From Tamarix chinensis (lineage: Eukaryota; Streptophyta; Magnoliopsida; Caryophyllales; Tamaricaceae): DNA of 64,000 bases. Where the stretch lies: the NCBI GenBank assembly GCA_030549775.1, contig CM060171.1:3712001-3776000 (forward strand), in the 5' to 3' direction. This document shows, piece by piece, positions 23,269 to 34,470 of the stretch. Under the pieces are notes generated by a model that was given only the letters and a program-made list of their open reading frames with translations, was not told the origin of the DNA and did no database searches. The stretch's first letter is position 1. The number at the start of each line of letters is the position of its first letter. The translations under genes and the position numbers were made by a program.

Positions 23269-26200
23269 TGTAACACCCCATTTCCTCATAAACCTAACTA
23301 ATAACTTAAGTGTACCTTGATATGTTATGAGAACTTGATCATAGAAATAATAGGCGGATAATGTGTGCTTAATACGTTATCTATGTGGGTTTGGTTTGGG
23401 GTGGAAAAGGGTTAGATTAATTAGTTTAAAATGTTAAACAGTAAATGGCTAAGAGTGTTGGGAAGGACAAATATACATTGAAGTAGAAAATGGATGTACC
23501 AAGGGGTTTAGTGCTCAACCAGAGTTGGATTTTTGTAGTTTATGAGTTTTTTTGGCTTTTATGGTTAACCTACTTAACCTAAAGGGTTTTCCTATGACCT
23601 TTCGTCACTTTAGATTAGATCCTTGCTTGTAATCCTCCATTTAACCAAGTTCTTAGCCTTATGTTATCTCACTTTACCTTCCACCAACTATTTTACACAC
23701 ATTACCTCATCACTCACATTTTTCATTCAAGCGATAATTATTTAAGAAAGCCTCAAGTCAACTCTTCCTTTCTCTCTCTTATTGATTGTCAATACCTCTC
23801 CCCTCCATATGCCACATTCTTGCCTTATTTTTTATTATTCATCCTCTTGTGTTGTGTGCTCCCTTCTTTCTCCTCCATTTTCCTTAAATATTACTTAAGT
23901 GTTTGAAGTACACTTCTCTTATTTTTGTAGAAAACCAAGCACCCTAACCCTCTTGTCCTTCCCTTTTCCTTGCTTGTTTATTTTCTCTTAATCATTTATC
24001 TTGCCCCATTTTATTTTCTTTAAATACAACAACATCGCATTTAGGGAAAAAAAATTAAAGATTTGACCTCTCCTTTTTCTTCCTCTTGGCGCACCACTTA
24101 ATTGTTGGGAATGACTTCTTTTTGTTGTTAGATTATTGCTTTGTTGATATTCCTCTTGTTGATTTATGTGTTTAGTTTATAATTGTTGGGTTTTGTATTT
24201 CAAGAAGAAAAAATAACTTGGTAGCTAAAGCTCTTGGTGGCTTTTTCTCTTTTAGTTTTTCTAATAGTGATTGGAAAGAAGGTAAACCTATGCTCCTACT
24301 AATATGTGAAAATCATGTGATAGCATATTAAGGTTTTCTATTTTATGTTTAGTTATGCCTTTATATTTTCTTGTAATTTTATGAAATTTATGCATGTGCC
24401 CTGTATAGTTATAATTTTCTCCAAGTACAAGAGTATGTGATACTATGCTAAAACATGCTAATTTATGTATTTTAAGAAATGTATGACAACATAATAGAAT
24501 AGGGTTGAATGTGGAGAATATTATACATGTGTAGTGTGTATGGTTTGGCTAAGGGATTGTTTTCCTTGCCAAGCCAGCCTTTTATATTTTTGAGTTTTCC
24601 ATTAGACCCCTCACATAGGTTACTTGAATTTTGATATATAATATGATAGGTTTTGAGCATGTGTAGACTTATTTATGCATGATTGAGGGTTTGTGTACCT
24701 TAGGGGAAATTTTTTTTCTTCTTACATGTGGCATGCTCCTATTTTCAATATATATGCCTTGCATTTGTTATGATATGTTGAGTATGTAAAATATGTGAAA
24801 TATGGCATGCTAGAGAATCATGCTTAGGATTTTATGTGTTATTTTGGCTTAAGTGTGAGTTAGGGACAAAATGATCATTTTTCTACTTTTATAATTCTCT
24901 AGAATTTGAGGTTTGATGTTAAAATGATTATTATAAAGTAAAATGGCTATGAAAAAAGTTCATCTATTTCTAATATTGTTTAGAAGTAATGTGTCTAAAA
25001 TGGAGTACTTTATCTCATAAGGGTATTTTGTTCAATCACGGTCTAATGTATCTAAGTGTCAAATAATTGAACATAAGATGAATTTAATTAATCATAAGAT
25101 GACCTTAGTGTTGATATTTGAGTTAGGCTTGATCATTAATCTTAAGGTTGACTTGAATAATAAATAAAAATGGCTAAGTATGGATTGGTTGTTATAAATG
25201 TATTATGTGTTATTGTCAATCACTCTAATAAGATATAATATTTAAAATGAAAGATCTCGAGAATGGGGAATGATTTACTCTTTAGGTGTAATTACTCTGG
25301 AGACAAGGTATGAGCTCTTTGTAATACCCCCAAATTGAGTGGAGTGGTATAAGGATTAGTACAACTACTTATATCAACAAGGTATACCATCCTTTTGGTC
25401 ATTCCATCCTAAGAACTCTATAATTAAGTGTGTAGACCGTGGATTAATTTTTAGGATAAGTGACCCTCTTGAGAAGTTTTAGAAATTTTATAAAAATTTC
25501 TCTAGAAGCACGAGTGAAGACAAAGTGCACTAAAATGCTCATGTTAATTTGTAAAGCTAACTGATCAATTTGAAAGCGTTCTAGGGTATCCCTCACATGG
25601 TTATATCGACTTAGGGTGTTATACCATTAGTTTGGTTTGGTGGGTCTATTAGATGCTTGGGCATTCTAATTAAGACTCCATTATATTCTAATTAGTTCTT
25701 GGGATTTCTTAGAGAGCATGCATATTGAAGTATTAGGTTTCCCAGATAGGAGGGTCATGTGTCACCGTAGTGTACCAATATGACTGATGTACTTTATATA
25801 TCTTCAAGTTGAATGGTTGGAGAGTACGATGTTGCTTTGTGTGCCGATATGGCTGGTATATATTATATGTCTCGAAATTATTCTTATATCTCCTCAAGTA
25901 AGAAAAAAGAATGTAACTTTGTATTATTAGCTTTGGAATGGTTTTGGTACGAGGCTTGTAGGTTATCTACATGCACTACTCTTTAGCAGTTTTTGGAATT
26001 GGTTTTGGTATATTATTTAATAGTTTCCTTAATGCACTATCCCATTGGTCATGGGTCATGTTGTGGTTGTTTTTAGATATGGTTATATATGACTATGGTG
26101 GTGCCCTTGGTATTTTTGGTTTAATAAAATGGTGGTAATATGATTAATTTGATGTGATGAGCATGTGGCCTATATTATGGTATGAATTATGACATGATTA

Positions 26201-26742
26201 TGATATTTAGCTACCGCATTTACTCTTTGATATGTTTACTTCATAATTCTTTGCGTTACTTTTTATATGCTTTATGTAATCTTTACATATTTAGCATTGT
26301 ATGGTGGTTTACTCAATACTGTTATAATAAAAAAATTCTTTTATGGTTCTCTACCTATTCAATGGCTAATCATAACCTTGCAAGAGTATTTTAAGGGCCC
26401 TATTTGAAGCGATTAAGTTCTAGATTGGAGAGTTGAGACTATACGATGTTCGTTTAAAAATCTTTTAATCCAGATATTCCTTAAACTCTTTTGTACCTCC
26501 TTTATATTTTATTTCTAGATGTATTTGTATCTTGTTTGATCTTTTGGGTTATATCAAAAATTTGTTATCTTGTAATGTAATTATATAATTCTTTTTCTTA
26601 TTAATGCTCTTCTTAAGTTTAAGTAGAGAAGTGAAGACTATAATTATGCTAGTTATGGGAGTAGCACTCTACGTTTTAATGTTTTAGCTTGCAATAACTT
26701 CTTTAAATGAAATTTTCTAGTATTAAAATTGGGGGTGTTATA
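23269..26742 (+). mobile_element. solo long LTR 4 (3.47 kb)
   Basis: It starts TGTAACACCCCATTTCC and ends AATTGGGGGTGTTATA and lies inside LTR 3. Its sequence is more distant from LTR 1-2 than they are from each other, but the layout is the same, with a pyrimidine-rich segment at 23,640-24,110 and a GAGCATGCATATTGAAGTATTAGG-like form of the conserved central block near 25,715. It contains a Cassandra-like unit (25,320-25,622). Target duplications were not resolved. Confidence 0.7.
25320..25622 (+). mobile_element. Cassandra-type TRIM LTR, third copy (sense)
   Basis: A 303-bp unit from TGTAATACCCCCAAATTGAG to CTTAGGGTGTTATA, in the opposite direction to the first two. The 5S-like part is in sense: AAGAACTCTATAATTAAGTG and GGATAAGTGACCCTCTTGAG (about 25,410-25,480) correspond to the 5S segments around the internal promoter and the GGATGGGTGACC block. 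It sits in LTR 4 shortly before the conserved central block, close to the position of the copy in LTR 1. Confidence 0.85.
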
Positions 26743-29310
26743 TGGATTAGGGCCTCTAAGGGTCTTTTAGATCTTTTATTAAGTTTTTTGTTAATTTCAT
26801 TAAATTTTCCATAGAATAATTCTAATTATCTTATGTTTATATAATTAATCGTATGAATTTATGACCATTTTTAATATGAACCTTTGTGCTAGTAAATTGT
26901 ATTGGGCTTTTATACCTTGATAAATAATGATTGGGTCTTGTACAACATGGTTGTTGGGCCTTGATCTCTTGTTAATCAAGTGCATAGTTAATAATGGATC
27001 TTAATAAAAGAAAGAATTAAGTATGATGGAAGTGGTTAAGTGTTATTATGTGGCTTTATTTTATGTTTGGATAAATCATTAAATAAAACATCAATAAATT
27101 AGAGTGAATGAAAGGATTCAATTAATTGAGATTGTATCCCTTAGGTTTGGGTGTCTAAGTTAGGTTTTGTCTCTATACTATCCTAGTATTTTTTATTTGT
27201 GTGACCCTCAATTTCCTTACGAGGGTCGAACATGTCTTTTTCAACATTATAGGCATTGTTGTGTCTTATAGGGAGTATACATAAGTGATTATTTATCTTA
27301 TTAATAGGAGTTTCAGTTATCGTTTAAGTAGCAACAAGACTAGTACCATTCGAGTACTAGAGTAGTATTTTTATGAGACTCTTAGTCCCTATCAAGTAAG
27401 TCTAGTGTCGATCATGCACTAGATTAGTTGACTCTTTGTCCTTGGGTGAATTAATAATCAATTAGTGTGATCACTTAATTAAAATAATATAAAAAAATGT
27501 TCTCATTTGGAATTATATCTATGGATTTGGTGTTGTTTCACATTCCATTATCTTATATATGTTACATTGTATGTTTGTAAGCATGTTTATGTGATTGCAT
27601 ATTCATCACTAATGCTTTTATATACCTTATTATTATCATTATAACATGTAGGCCTTATGATACCTTATTATTATCATTATAAAATGTAGGCCTTATGTGT
27701 TCCACATTATCTCTTTAAGCTAGACTGTGATATTTTTTGGTACTTAACCATACCGACCTACCTTGTCATTGTCACTGCTTATCTGACTAGTAAATGACTC
27801 TTGCGTGTGTCATAGGTCTTTGATATATTGATCTTGTTGTCTTGAGCCTTGCTTATAAAGGAGTATTTGCTTTGGGTTTTGGGAACGAAGAGTTGTAACT
27901 TGTGTCTCTAGTTTTCTAGTCTCTCTTGTGGATTCTCTTCATTCCACTATGTCTTTCGCTCTCTTTGTTATATCTCTATTTAGGAGTTGATCTTTATATT
28001 ACTCTATTTTTATATTATATTATAAAGTCTTTTGTTGTTTTATCCTTTAGGTTTGAGGTTTTAATTGTTCTGGACACTTCTTCTTACACCTAATCACTAT
28101 ATATGAATTATTTTTTTAGCCTTATATCTTACATATATTTAGTATAGGAAATACATTTTTTATGTTGTATGTTACGGTAATATGCTTCAACAAAATAAAA
28201 ATAAAAAATTAGTAATTTTGTTTGAGTATTATAGTTACACCCAGTTCTACCTAAACTAACCCATTAACTCACTATAAAAACCCCTTGAAATCCCTTAATT
28301 AGCAAGTTTTAAATTATCTAAGTTATTGAGCTCAAGCTAACTAAAAAGCTATACAATTTAGTGTATCTCCTATATAGATATTCTATAAGATGTGTATCAA
28401 ACCATCTTAACAACGTATGCTACTATATATAGATAAAACGTATATACTCCTATGAATAGCTAAATATATTAACATAAAAAATAAAAGTATTACTATTATA
28501 GAACATTGCAACATTTATGACTAAAATGATGACCTTCTCTAACATTTGTGAAGGCACACATAATTTGAAGGATTATTTTATGCTGACTGAATAATGTCAA
28601 CCTTAATATATCATAGCTTAAATGATAGACTAAAAAAAACAATCAACTTCATAAATTAACCTAATTCCTACAAAATATATACAAAATCTTAATGAAAAAA
28701 AAAGCCACTCAAAAGAAACCTAAAACTAAAAGAAGAAAAGTCTACTCAATCTCTTTTTTATTTTATTTTTATTTTATGAATTGAAGTTTTAGAAATGTAT
28801 GTGCTGCTTAAGAGAATAATCTACTTTTCTTTAAATTGATTATCTGTCATATATTTACCATTTTTAGTATTTCTCAAATTATCTTTTGCTCTGTAATATT
28901 AATATAAGCGTCTCAAAGTAAGTACTCATTTATATAAGCACATAAAGAATAATTAGTGATTAGTGTAAAATATAACTCACTATGTAGAAAAAAATAATCA
29001 TTCGATCATTAAATTTTTATTTAAAAAGGAAAGTCATTTTAGAAAAGTCAAAACATACTTTCTATTTTACTATCACTTTTTTTTTAACTATATATACATT
29101 AAATGCTTTATTATTTTTAATAAATAGTGTAAGTATAATTTTAAGATTACTTTTAAAAAAATGTGAAATTGACATAATAACTTCTTTTTAGATACAAAGG
29201 GAATAATTAATTAAGAGAGAGAGAGAGAGTAATTATTCTAATTAATACATTCAATGTAGTTAAACATGGATTAAGAAAAATTGTTTAAATATATAATTAA
29301 ATAATGAATA

Positions 29311-29578
29311 GAATAAATTTCATTTAATTTTATGACATGTGACCTAATATTTTAAAGGTACCTTATATTTTTAATATTTCTACTTAGATACCTTCTTATT
29401 TTATTTTATTTTTATTTCAATATGATTAAAATAAATCCCTTTCTTAATTCTATTTATATACCCACTTGGGTAAGTAAAAATAATTAAAAATTTGAATGTA
29501 CCTAGGTGAATTACTTAACATGCAAAGTACCTATAAAATATTAGCCCAAATATAATAATACATGAATAAAATCTAGGA
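29311..29578. mobile_element. foldback MITE-like element, copy 1
   Basis: The left arm contains CCTAATATTTTAAAGGTACC and a later CTACTTAGATACC; the right arm holds the inverted counterparts CCTAGGTGAATTACTTAAC and GTACCTATAAAATATTAG. The two arms could form a long hairpin, the mark of a foldback or long-TIR MITE. It has no coding capacity. It lies end to end with a second copy. Target duplications were not resolved. Confidence 0.6.
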
Positions 29579-29882
29579 TAAATTTCACTTAGGTATCTTA
29601 GTATTTGGTTTATTATATTTTAAGTACCTTCTATTTTTGATAATTTCACTTAGGTATTTACATATTTCAAATTTTTTTTGCTTGAGTACTTAAAAAATAT
29701 CTAAATGGAACTAGAAATGTCATTTATATTTATCATTTTGGTACTGAAGTGAAATTAAAATAAAGTATAAAGATACTTAAGTAGTATTATTAAAAATATA
29801 TGATACCTAGAAAATATTAGATCAAATATTAAGATACCTAAATACAATTAATATTAGGATATCTAAATAAAATTTATCTTAA
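29575..29882. mobile_element. foldback MITE-like element, copy 2
   Basis: Starts AGGATAAATTTCACTTAGG and ends TCTAAATAAAATTTATCTT, so the outer ~20 bp form imperfect inverted repeats. Inside, ATCTTAGTATTTGG on the left pairs with AAATATTAAGATACC on the right, and a second inner pair ACTTAGGTA/TACTTAAGTAG is visible. The motif GGTATCTTARTATTTG recurs in inverted form. It is related to copy 1 just to its left. Confidence 0.65.
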
Positions 29883-30715
29883 ATTTTATTATAATATATA
29901 TATAGCCAACGAAAGCCCAAACACTTTTAATATAGCTACATTTTTACATGCAAATACAACCAATAGTTTCAGATTCTGCGATCGCTATGGACAGAGGAAG
30001 TACACTGATATCATGAAGAGGGTCTGGCCGACTAGTACCGTTTTGTGGCCAATTAATTAAGTGCTATTTAGAGCCGCTCAACAAAAAGTTATTATCAAAA
30101 TTACGTTTTTGCTAACTTTTAACCTTAAAAAGTTTGTTTCAAAAATGTAATTGTAGTTGAACCTACTTTTTCTAAGCAATACGAAATCCCAAATAGGGCT
30201 TAGGTTGATTGGTTTCTTAATTTTAAGTGATACCGGTCATTAAGGGAGAGTTTAGATAATGAATTTTAGGAATGAAGATTTTGATTTTTTTTTAAATTGC
30301 TGATATTTAAGTTTCGTTCTTATTAGCTTATTTTTAGAGCTTATTAGATTATATACATCTATGATTTTAAATTTCTTACTTGGGATTGGATCCTCATTCT
30401 ACATTTCATTTAGTAGGTGAAATTTGAAAATAAATTTGGGTTTTGTTAGGATGATGAAGTTTTTGAAGAGGTTTCACTTTAAGAAGCCATTTGAAAATTT
30501 TTTTAATTTAAACAATCTTACAAATTTGTTATCAAAATAAAATTCATCCTAGATTTGAAATTTGAAGCCTTAGGAAATTTGAAGTTCTATAAACATGATG
30601 TTTTATTTCAAAAAGAATCCAAGCAATGGTTTTAATTTTGATAATTTCACAAATCTTCATTTGAAATGTGTGACCCCCTACAACTATTCCATCCGAACCC
30701 ACTCTAACTACCCGC

Positions 30716-30727
30716 GGGGGGGGGGGG
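30716..30727 (+). repeat. 12-nt G homopolymer
   Basis: A run of 12 G between CCCGC and ATCC in otherwise AT-rich DNA. It could be real or a sequencing/assembly length error, since such runs are often miscounted. Confidence 0.9.
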
Positions 30728-32355
30728 ATCCTCGATTTTACGCAAAAATTTAATAGAATCAAAATTCACATAAAATCAGAGAAAGATGAAAATCAAGACC
30801 TTATAAATAAAATGAAAACTGGGTAATTTGTCCAAATTTTCAGCAAGTTGTATATACTTACTCAACACATAAAATGAAGATAACTTAAGCTTTAAATAAC
30901 TTGTCATGCAATATAATATAAATATAAAAGAATTAAAAACAAATCATTGAATTTTCTGACATTTATATATGTTAAAAGTACAAAAAAAAATTTGCAGCAC
31001 TTTATCATAAACCAGGTAAGTAATGGAGTACTATTAACCTACAATTTAGCTAACGGTGACAATACCCTAATTAATTAACCCTAATAACCTTCACCAATAA
31101 CAAAAATAATTAATAATAAAATATTATCCATATGGAATACATAAATGAACGAAATGATGTAGTAATAGTACTAGGTTTTATTATATCAATGCAGCACAAA
31201 GCTCAAGGTGAGGGAGCTAGCCTCCATACAAGACCCGCTCACTCATGGTTTCATTGACTATATAATGACCTTACACTTGGGCTGTTTCTCAATTTCCCCT
31301 TTCCGACAGGATTTAATATGTTGCCTAAGTCCACTACCCAAGAAAAAAAAAAGGTTACCAGTACTCGCTAATTGATTATCTAGATTCAAGTAGTACTACT
31401 GATAACTTTTTTTTTTTTTTACTACAATAATTCAATACTTACAAATTACAATACAATGCGAAACTTTACGAGTAGTAATATTTTTCGCGTACACAAACAC
31501 AGCTACTGAGAAAAATTTATCAGACCCTGTACCATTCTTATTAACGAATAATATAGAAGGAAAAATATAGAAAGTACACGTTTGGACAGGCCAAGAACTC
31601 GTCTAAATGTCTCCGTCCAAAGGACAAAAAATATAGAAGAAAAAATCAACGAATAATAAAAATACAATGAATTTTTTTTTATGTGTTTTTTCCCAAATCA
31701 GAAAGCACGAACGAGAAAAAGAAAATATTTTTAAAAAAGGGGGGAGGGAAAAATTGAAGGATTAGTTTCTTGTAATAGAAAGTACATTAATGGTGGATCC
31801 AGAAAATTTGGATGCATGCAAGTGAAACCTGATTTTTATTAAATCAGCGAAAGAAATCTATCTGTTTGTCAAAATATTATAATTAGGAAATAAATTGCAC
31901 ATATATACAATGACCGGTACTGCTGGTATTATTAAATTCTAATTTTCAAATTGTATTAGGCATGTTTTAGGAATCAAAATGCTACTTAGAAAATAAATTT
32001 ACATTAAAAACATAGTAGTATAAATTCTGAAAAATTACAATCGAACGGCTGCAGTTAGAGCTCGGAAAGATGTCACGGACTAAGCCTTGATAATGCACGA
32101 GTGAATACTAGCATCTGACGAAGCTAGCTAAACCTAATTAAGTCATAATTAAATTGCATAAATGTACTGTTTAAGTTTCTTTTCTCTGATATCATCTGTC
32201 AATAGAATAGTCACAAGGAATTTTGTTTCCATTACAAGAAACAAGCGTGCTGCACAACGATAGTAGTATATTGCTAAAAGGCCATATAGTCAGAATGATT
32301 GAACCAAAAATAGAAGGAATGAGAACTTAATGCGCAAATTTAGAAAGTACATTGA

Positions 32356-32362
<7 letters not shown>

Positions 32363-32388
<26 letters not shown>
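32363..32388 (+). repeat. (GTAT)n microsatellite near the MADS exon donor
   Basis: A run of GTAT units lies about 30 bp inside intron 1 from the splice donor (donor at 32,416-32,421 on the minus strand). The tetranucleotide run is likely length-variable. It does not touch the donor site. Confidence 0.85.
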
Positions 32389-32421
32389 TCAGTGGGAGCG
32401 TATATATGGAGTAACACATAC

Positions 32422-32606
32422 CATGAATCAGTAGCATACTCAAAAAGCTTGCCCTTAGTAGAAAAGACGATCAAGGCAACTTCAGCATCACAAAGAACGG
32501 AGATCTCATGAGCTTTCTTCAACAATCCAGATCTTCTTTTCGAAAACGTTACTTGTCTGCTTATTTTGTTCTCTATCCGCTTCAACTGAACCTTACCTCT
32601 CCCCAT
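32422..32606 (-). CDS. MADS-box transcription factor, AP1/FUL class, exon 1 only
   Basis: Encodes a nuclear DNA-binding factor of the type II MIKC class; the MADS domain binds CArG boxes as a dimer. The exon reads [18 protein letters not shown], then [30 protein letters not shown] and [12 protein letters not shown]: a full, undamaged MADS domain. The text favours the AP1/FUL (SQUA) clade, nearer FUL-like than AP1-like. The start is ATG at 32,606-32,604; an in-frame GTG four codons upstream is not needed. The coding part is 185 bp and ends in phase 2 at TG before the donor GTATGT, exactly the size expected for this subfamily. Exons for the I, K and C regions would lie at lower coordinates and are not in the window. 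Confidence 0.9.
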
Positions 32607-33511
32607 TTTCGGAATCACAAATTAATCAATCAATTAGGCCTTCAGCTCCAGGTTTATATAATTTAAAATTCAAAATTCAGCCGCTTCGACGAACAGAAGA
32701 GGTAGTCGAGAGAAAAAACCCTATGATGAAATAATTACAGAAGGGGTCAGGAAAATCAGGAGATAGAGAACCCATGATTTAGTGTGCGATGATCATCGAC
32801 GGTATCCATTTGAGCTACGAGAGTCGTTTTAAAGCCGAGCGGACAGTTGATGAAGCGCTCTAAGGCGGTTTTATTATGCATACACACGCGCACACACACA
32901 CCCCCCAACTACAGAAAATAGGAAGTGGGCAGAGATGGAAAAACGACTTAGATTAAATAGGAGGATGCGGTATTCCAAAGACCGGAGGGTTGCTTTTCGT
33001 TATCGTCGTTGTCGAATTGTGATTGGGTAGAGGGATAAATCACTTGTCTCTGCCTTGATTTAAGCCACAGGGAAATTGTTTTGAGGGAGCCTTTAATAAG
33101 TAAAGAGACGGGGAGCCACGGGGTCCGTCTGTACAAGTTTTATCATGTCAACTCAGGTGGAGGGCAGGGCAGGGCAGGGCAGGGCAAAGCTGGCAGATCT
33201 TGTTGCTACCATTACCGTATACGTTGGCTGAGAGTCACCTTCTGTGCAAAGGGTTGGGAAAAGAGGTGGTAGTACAGGTACGTCGGGGTCCCAAAGCGGA
33301 AATTAATTGAAAAAGACTATAATAAGCTGGTTTGTTTGTTGGTGAGAATCGGACTAGACCATAGTTCGTCCCGTAAGTTTTTTTTTTGGTTAGTTAAACA
33401 TCAGAATAGGTACAAATATCGTTGGATCAGTGAAAAATCAGTAGTTACTAAAATTTGATATGTCTTTTATAGTTCGTATTAATGGTTGGATCTATTTAAA
33501 CTATTATTATA
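32607..33511 (-). promoter_or_regulatory. 5' leader and proximal upstream region of the MADS gene
   Basis: About 0.9 kb separates the ATG from the first long-LTR sequence. Just upstream of the ATG is an AT-rich leader with TATATAAA (complement at 32,653-32,660); that is only ~50 bp from the ATG, so a TATA role is uncertain. Further out are a CT-rich tract (about 32,705-32,740), a CA-rich simple repeat (32,880-32,905) and five AGGGC units (33,161-33,185). I see no clear CArG box. Regulatory function is inferred from position only. Confidence 0.4.
33161..33185 (+). repeat. (AGGGC)5 minisatellite
   Basis: Five perfect AGGGC units in a row, about 0.55 kb upstream of the MADS start codon. GC-rich compared with its surroundings. 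Confidence 0.95.
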
Positions 33512-33744
33512 ACATCTCATTATTTACTACTAAAAACTTTTATTTTTAAGTATAAACATTAGCGTAATATAACGGATATTATCGTCACACTTAACACGAG
33601 TTTAGTCTATACATTTTTTATATTAAGTGAAATGTTAAAACGTTATGACAAATAAATCAAAAATTACGGAAATAGATAGAAATAGTAGAAGACTTTAATA
33701 AATTAAACTTAAGGACAAAATATGTACTAGTTCACTTAGGTGTG

Positions 33745-33891
33745 ATATAGATAGAAATTTTCTTAAGGGAAGCATGTGAGTGAGGATAAAGAGCGCTGAA
33801 AGGGATAGTGTTGATCTGTAGGGCTAGTTGATCAATCTGAAAGTAATCCAAGGTAGCCCCCATGTGGTCGTATCGATTTTGGGTGTTACAC
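33745..33891 (+). mobile_element. Cassandra-type LTR fragment (3' half)
   Basis: Matches the second half of the unit at 25,320-25,622: AGCATGTGAGTGAGGATAAA, CTAGTTGATCAATCTGAAAG, GTGGTCGTATCGATTTTGGG and the end GGGTGTTACA. The 5S-like first half is missing or too decayed to read. It lies within the outer minus-strand LTR (c). Confidence 0.75.
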
Positions 33892-34221
33892 ATCTTCCCA
33901 CTGCTCCACTTATCCTTGTCACTATATCACGCCTCGAAACATTCTATGCCCTTTACATAATCTTTGTAAATATAGTATCAGTACGACTTCCTCGTATTGA
34001 GTAAATCACAATACCTCACAATATTCACTATACACGCATTACACATAATCACACAATACTCCAAAAATCATACTCGAGCATAAATCACTTACCATAATCA
34101 CATGCAATAATTATGGGATATTGTATATAACATCAAGTCTCGAGCCCAGCAATGAAACATACTAGTTCACTTCAAATCATTGCTAGGTACAATAGAAATG
34201 TCCGATTAGTCAAATAAATTT

Positions 34222-34470
34222 TGAACACTAAGATAGGGCACTACGCCAACTACCAAATCCACATTTTCAAATCAATTCCAATTGATAAGTTAGGGTACTG
34301 AGGCAACTACTGAATCCATAATTTTAAATCAATTCCAATTACCAAGGTAGGGCCTAAAGCAACTACCAAATCAATTCCAAATACAAAGGTAGCATACTGA
34401 GGCAATTACTGAATCAACACATCTGAATCAATTCCAAATACCAAGGTAGGACACTAAGGCAACTACCGAC
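34222..34470 (-). repeat. LTR-internal direct repeats, ~50-65 bp units
   Basis: Four to five related units carry ARRTAGGGCACTAAGGCAACTACC-like text joined by AATCAATTCCAA. Unit length varies because some units lack the spacer. The same motif recurs in the other minus-strand LTRs (37,150 and 46,130). Confidence 0.75.

Larger units (their letters stand above)
17700..28233 (+). mobile_element. outer long LTR 3, split by two later LTRs
   Basis: Three pieces form one decayed LTR: about 17,700-18,394, 21,774-23,268 and 26,743-28,233. They align in order with LTR 1: the TTCAATAAATATCCATCATT block (near 17,920), the AAGGTGATCAAAGCACCTTG block (near 22,175), the TTGGGCTTTTATACCTTGAT block (near 26,909), the GTCTTATAGGG...ATACATAAGTGATTA block (near 27,265) and an end block GGTAATATGC...GAGTATTATA. 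The left end is unclear. The two gaps are filled exactly by LTR 2 and LTR 4. Net length is about 3.7 kb. Confidence 0.65.
28234..32421 (-). other. probable intron 1 of the MADS-box gene (start)
   Basis: About 4.2 kb of non-coding DNA follows the GT donor of the MADS exon. It lacks the long-LTR sequence that borders it on both sides, so it is likely original host sequence. AP1/FUL-type genes usually have a long first intron (established knowledge). It contains two foldback repeats (29,311-29,882), a 12-nt G run (30,716-30,727) and many A/T runs. No exon 2 (MERILERYER-like text) was found here or further left. The left end is where LTR 3 begins. Confidence 0.55.

Noticed and set aside
32607..32618. 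Extended MADS start (four extra residues upstream)
   Set aside because: The upstream codon is GTG, not ATG. The family start MGRGK has its own ATG at 32,606.
33081..33272. 63-codon frame across the AGGGC repeat
   Set aside because: Its apparent Gly/Gln/Ala-rich middle is only the translated minisatellite, and it is antisense to the MADS upstream region.
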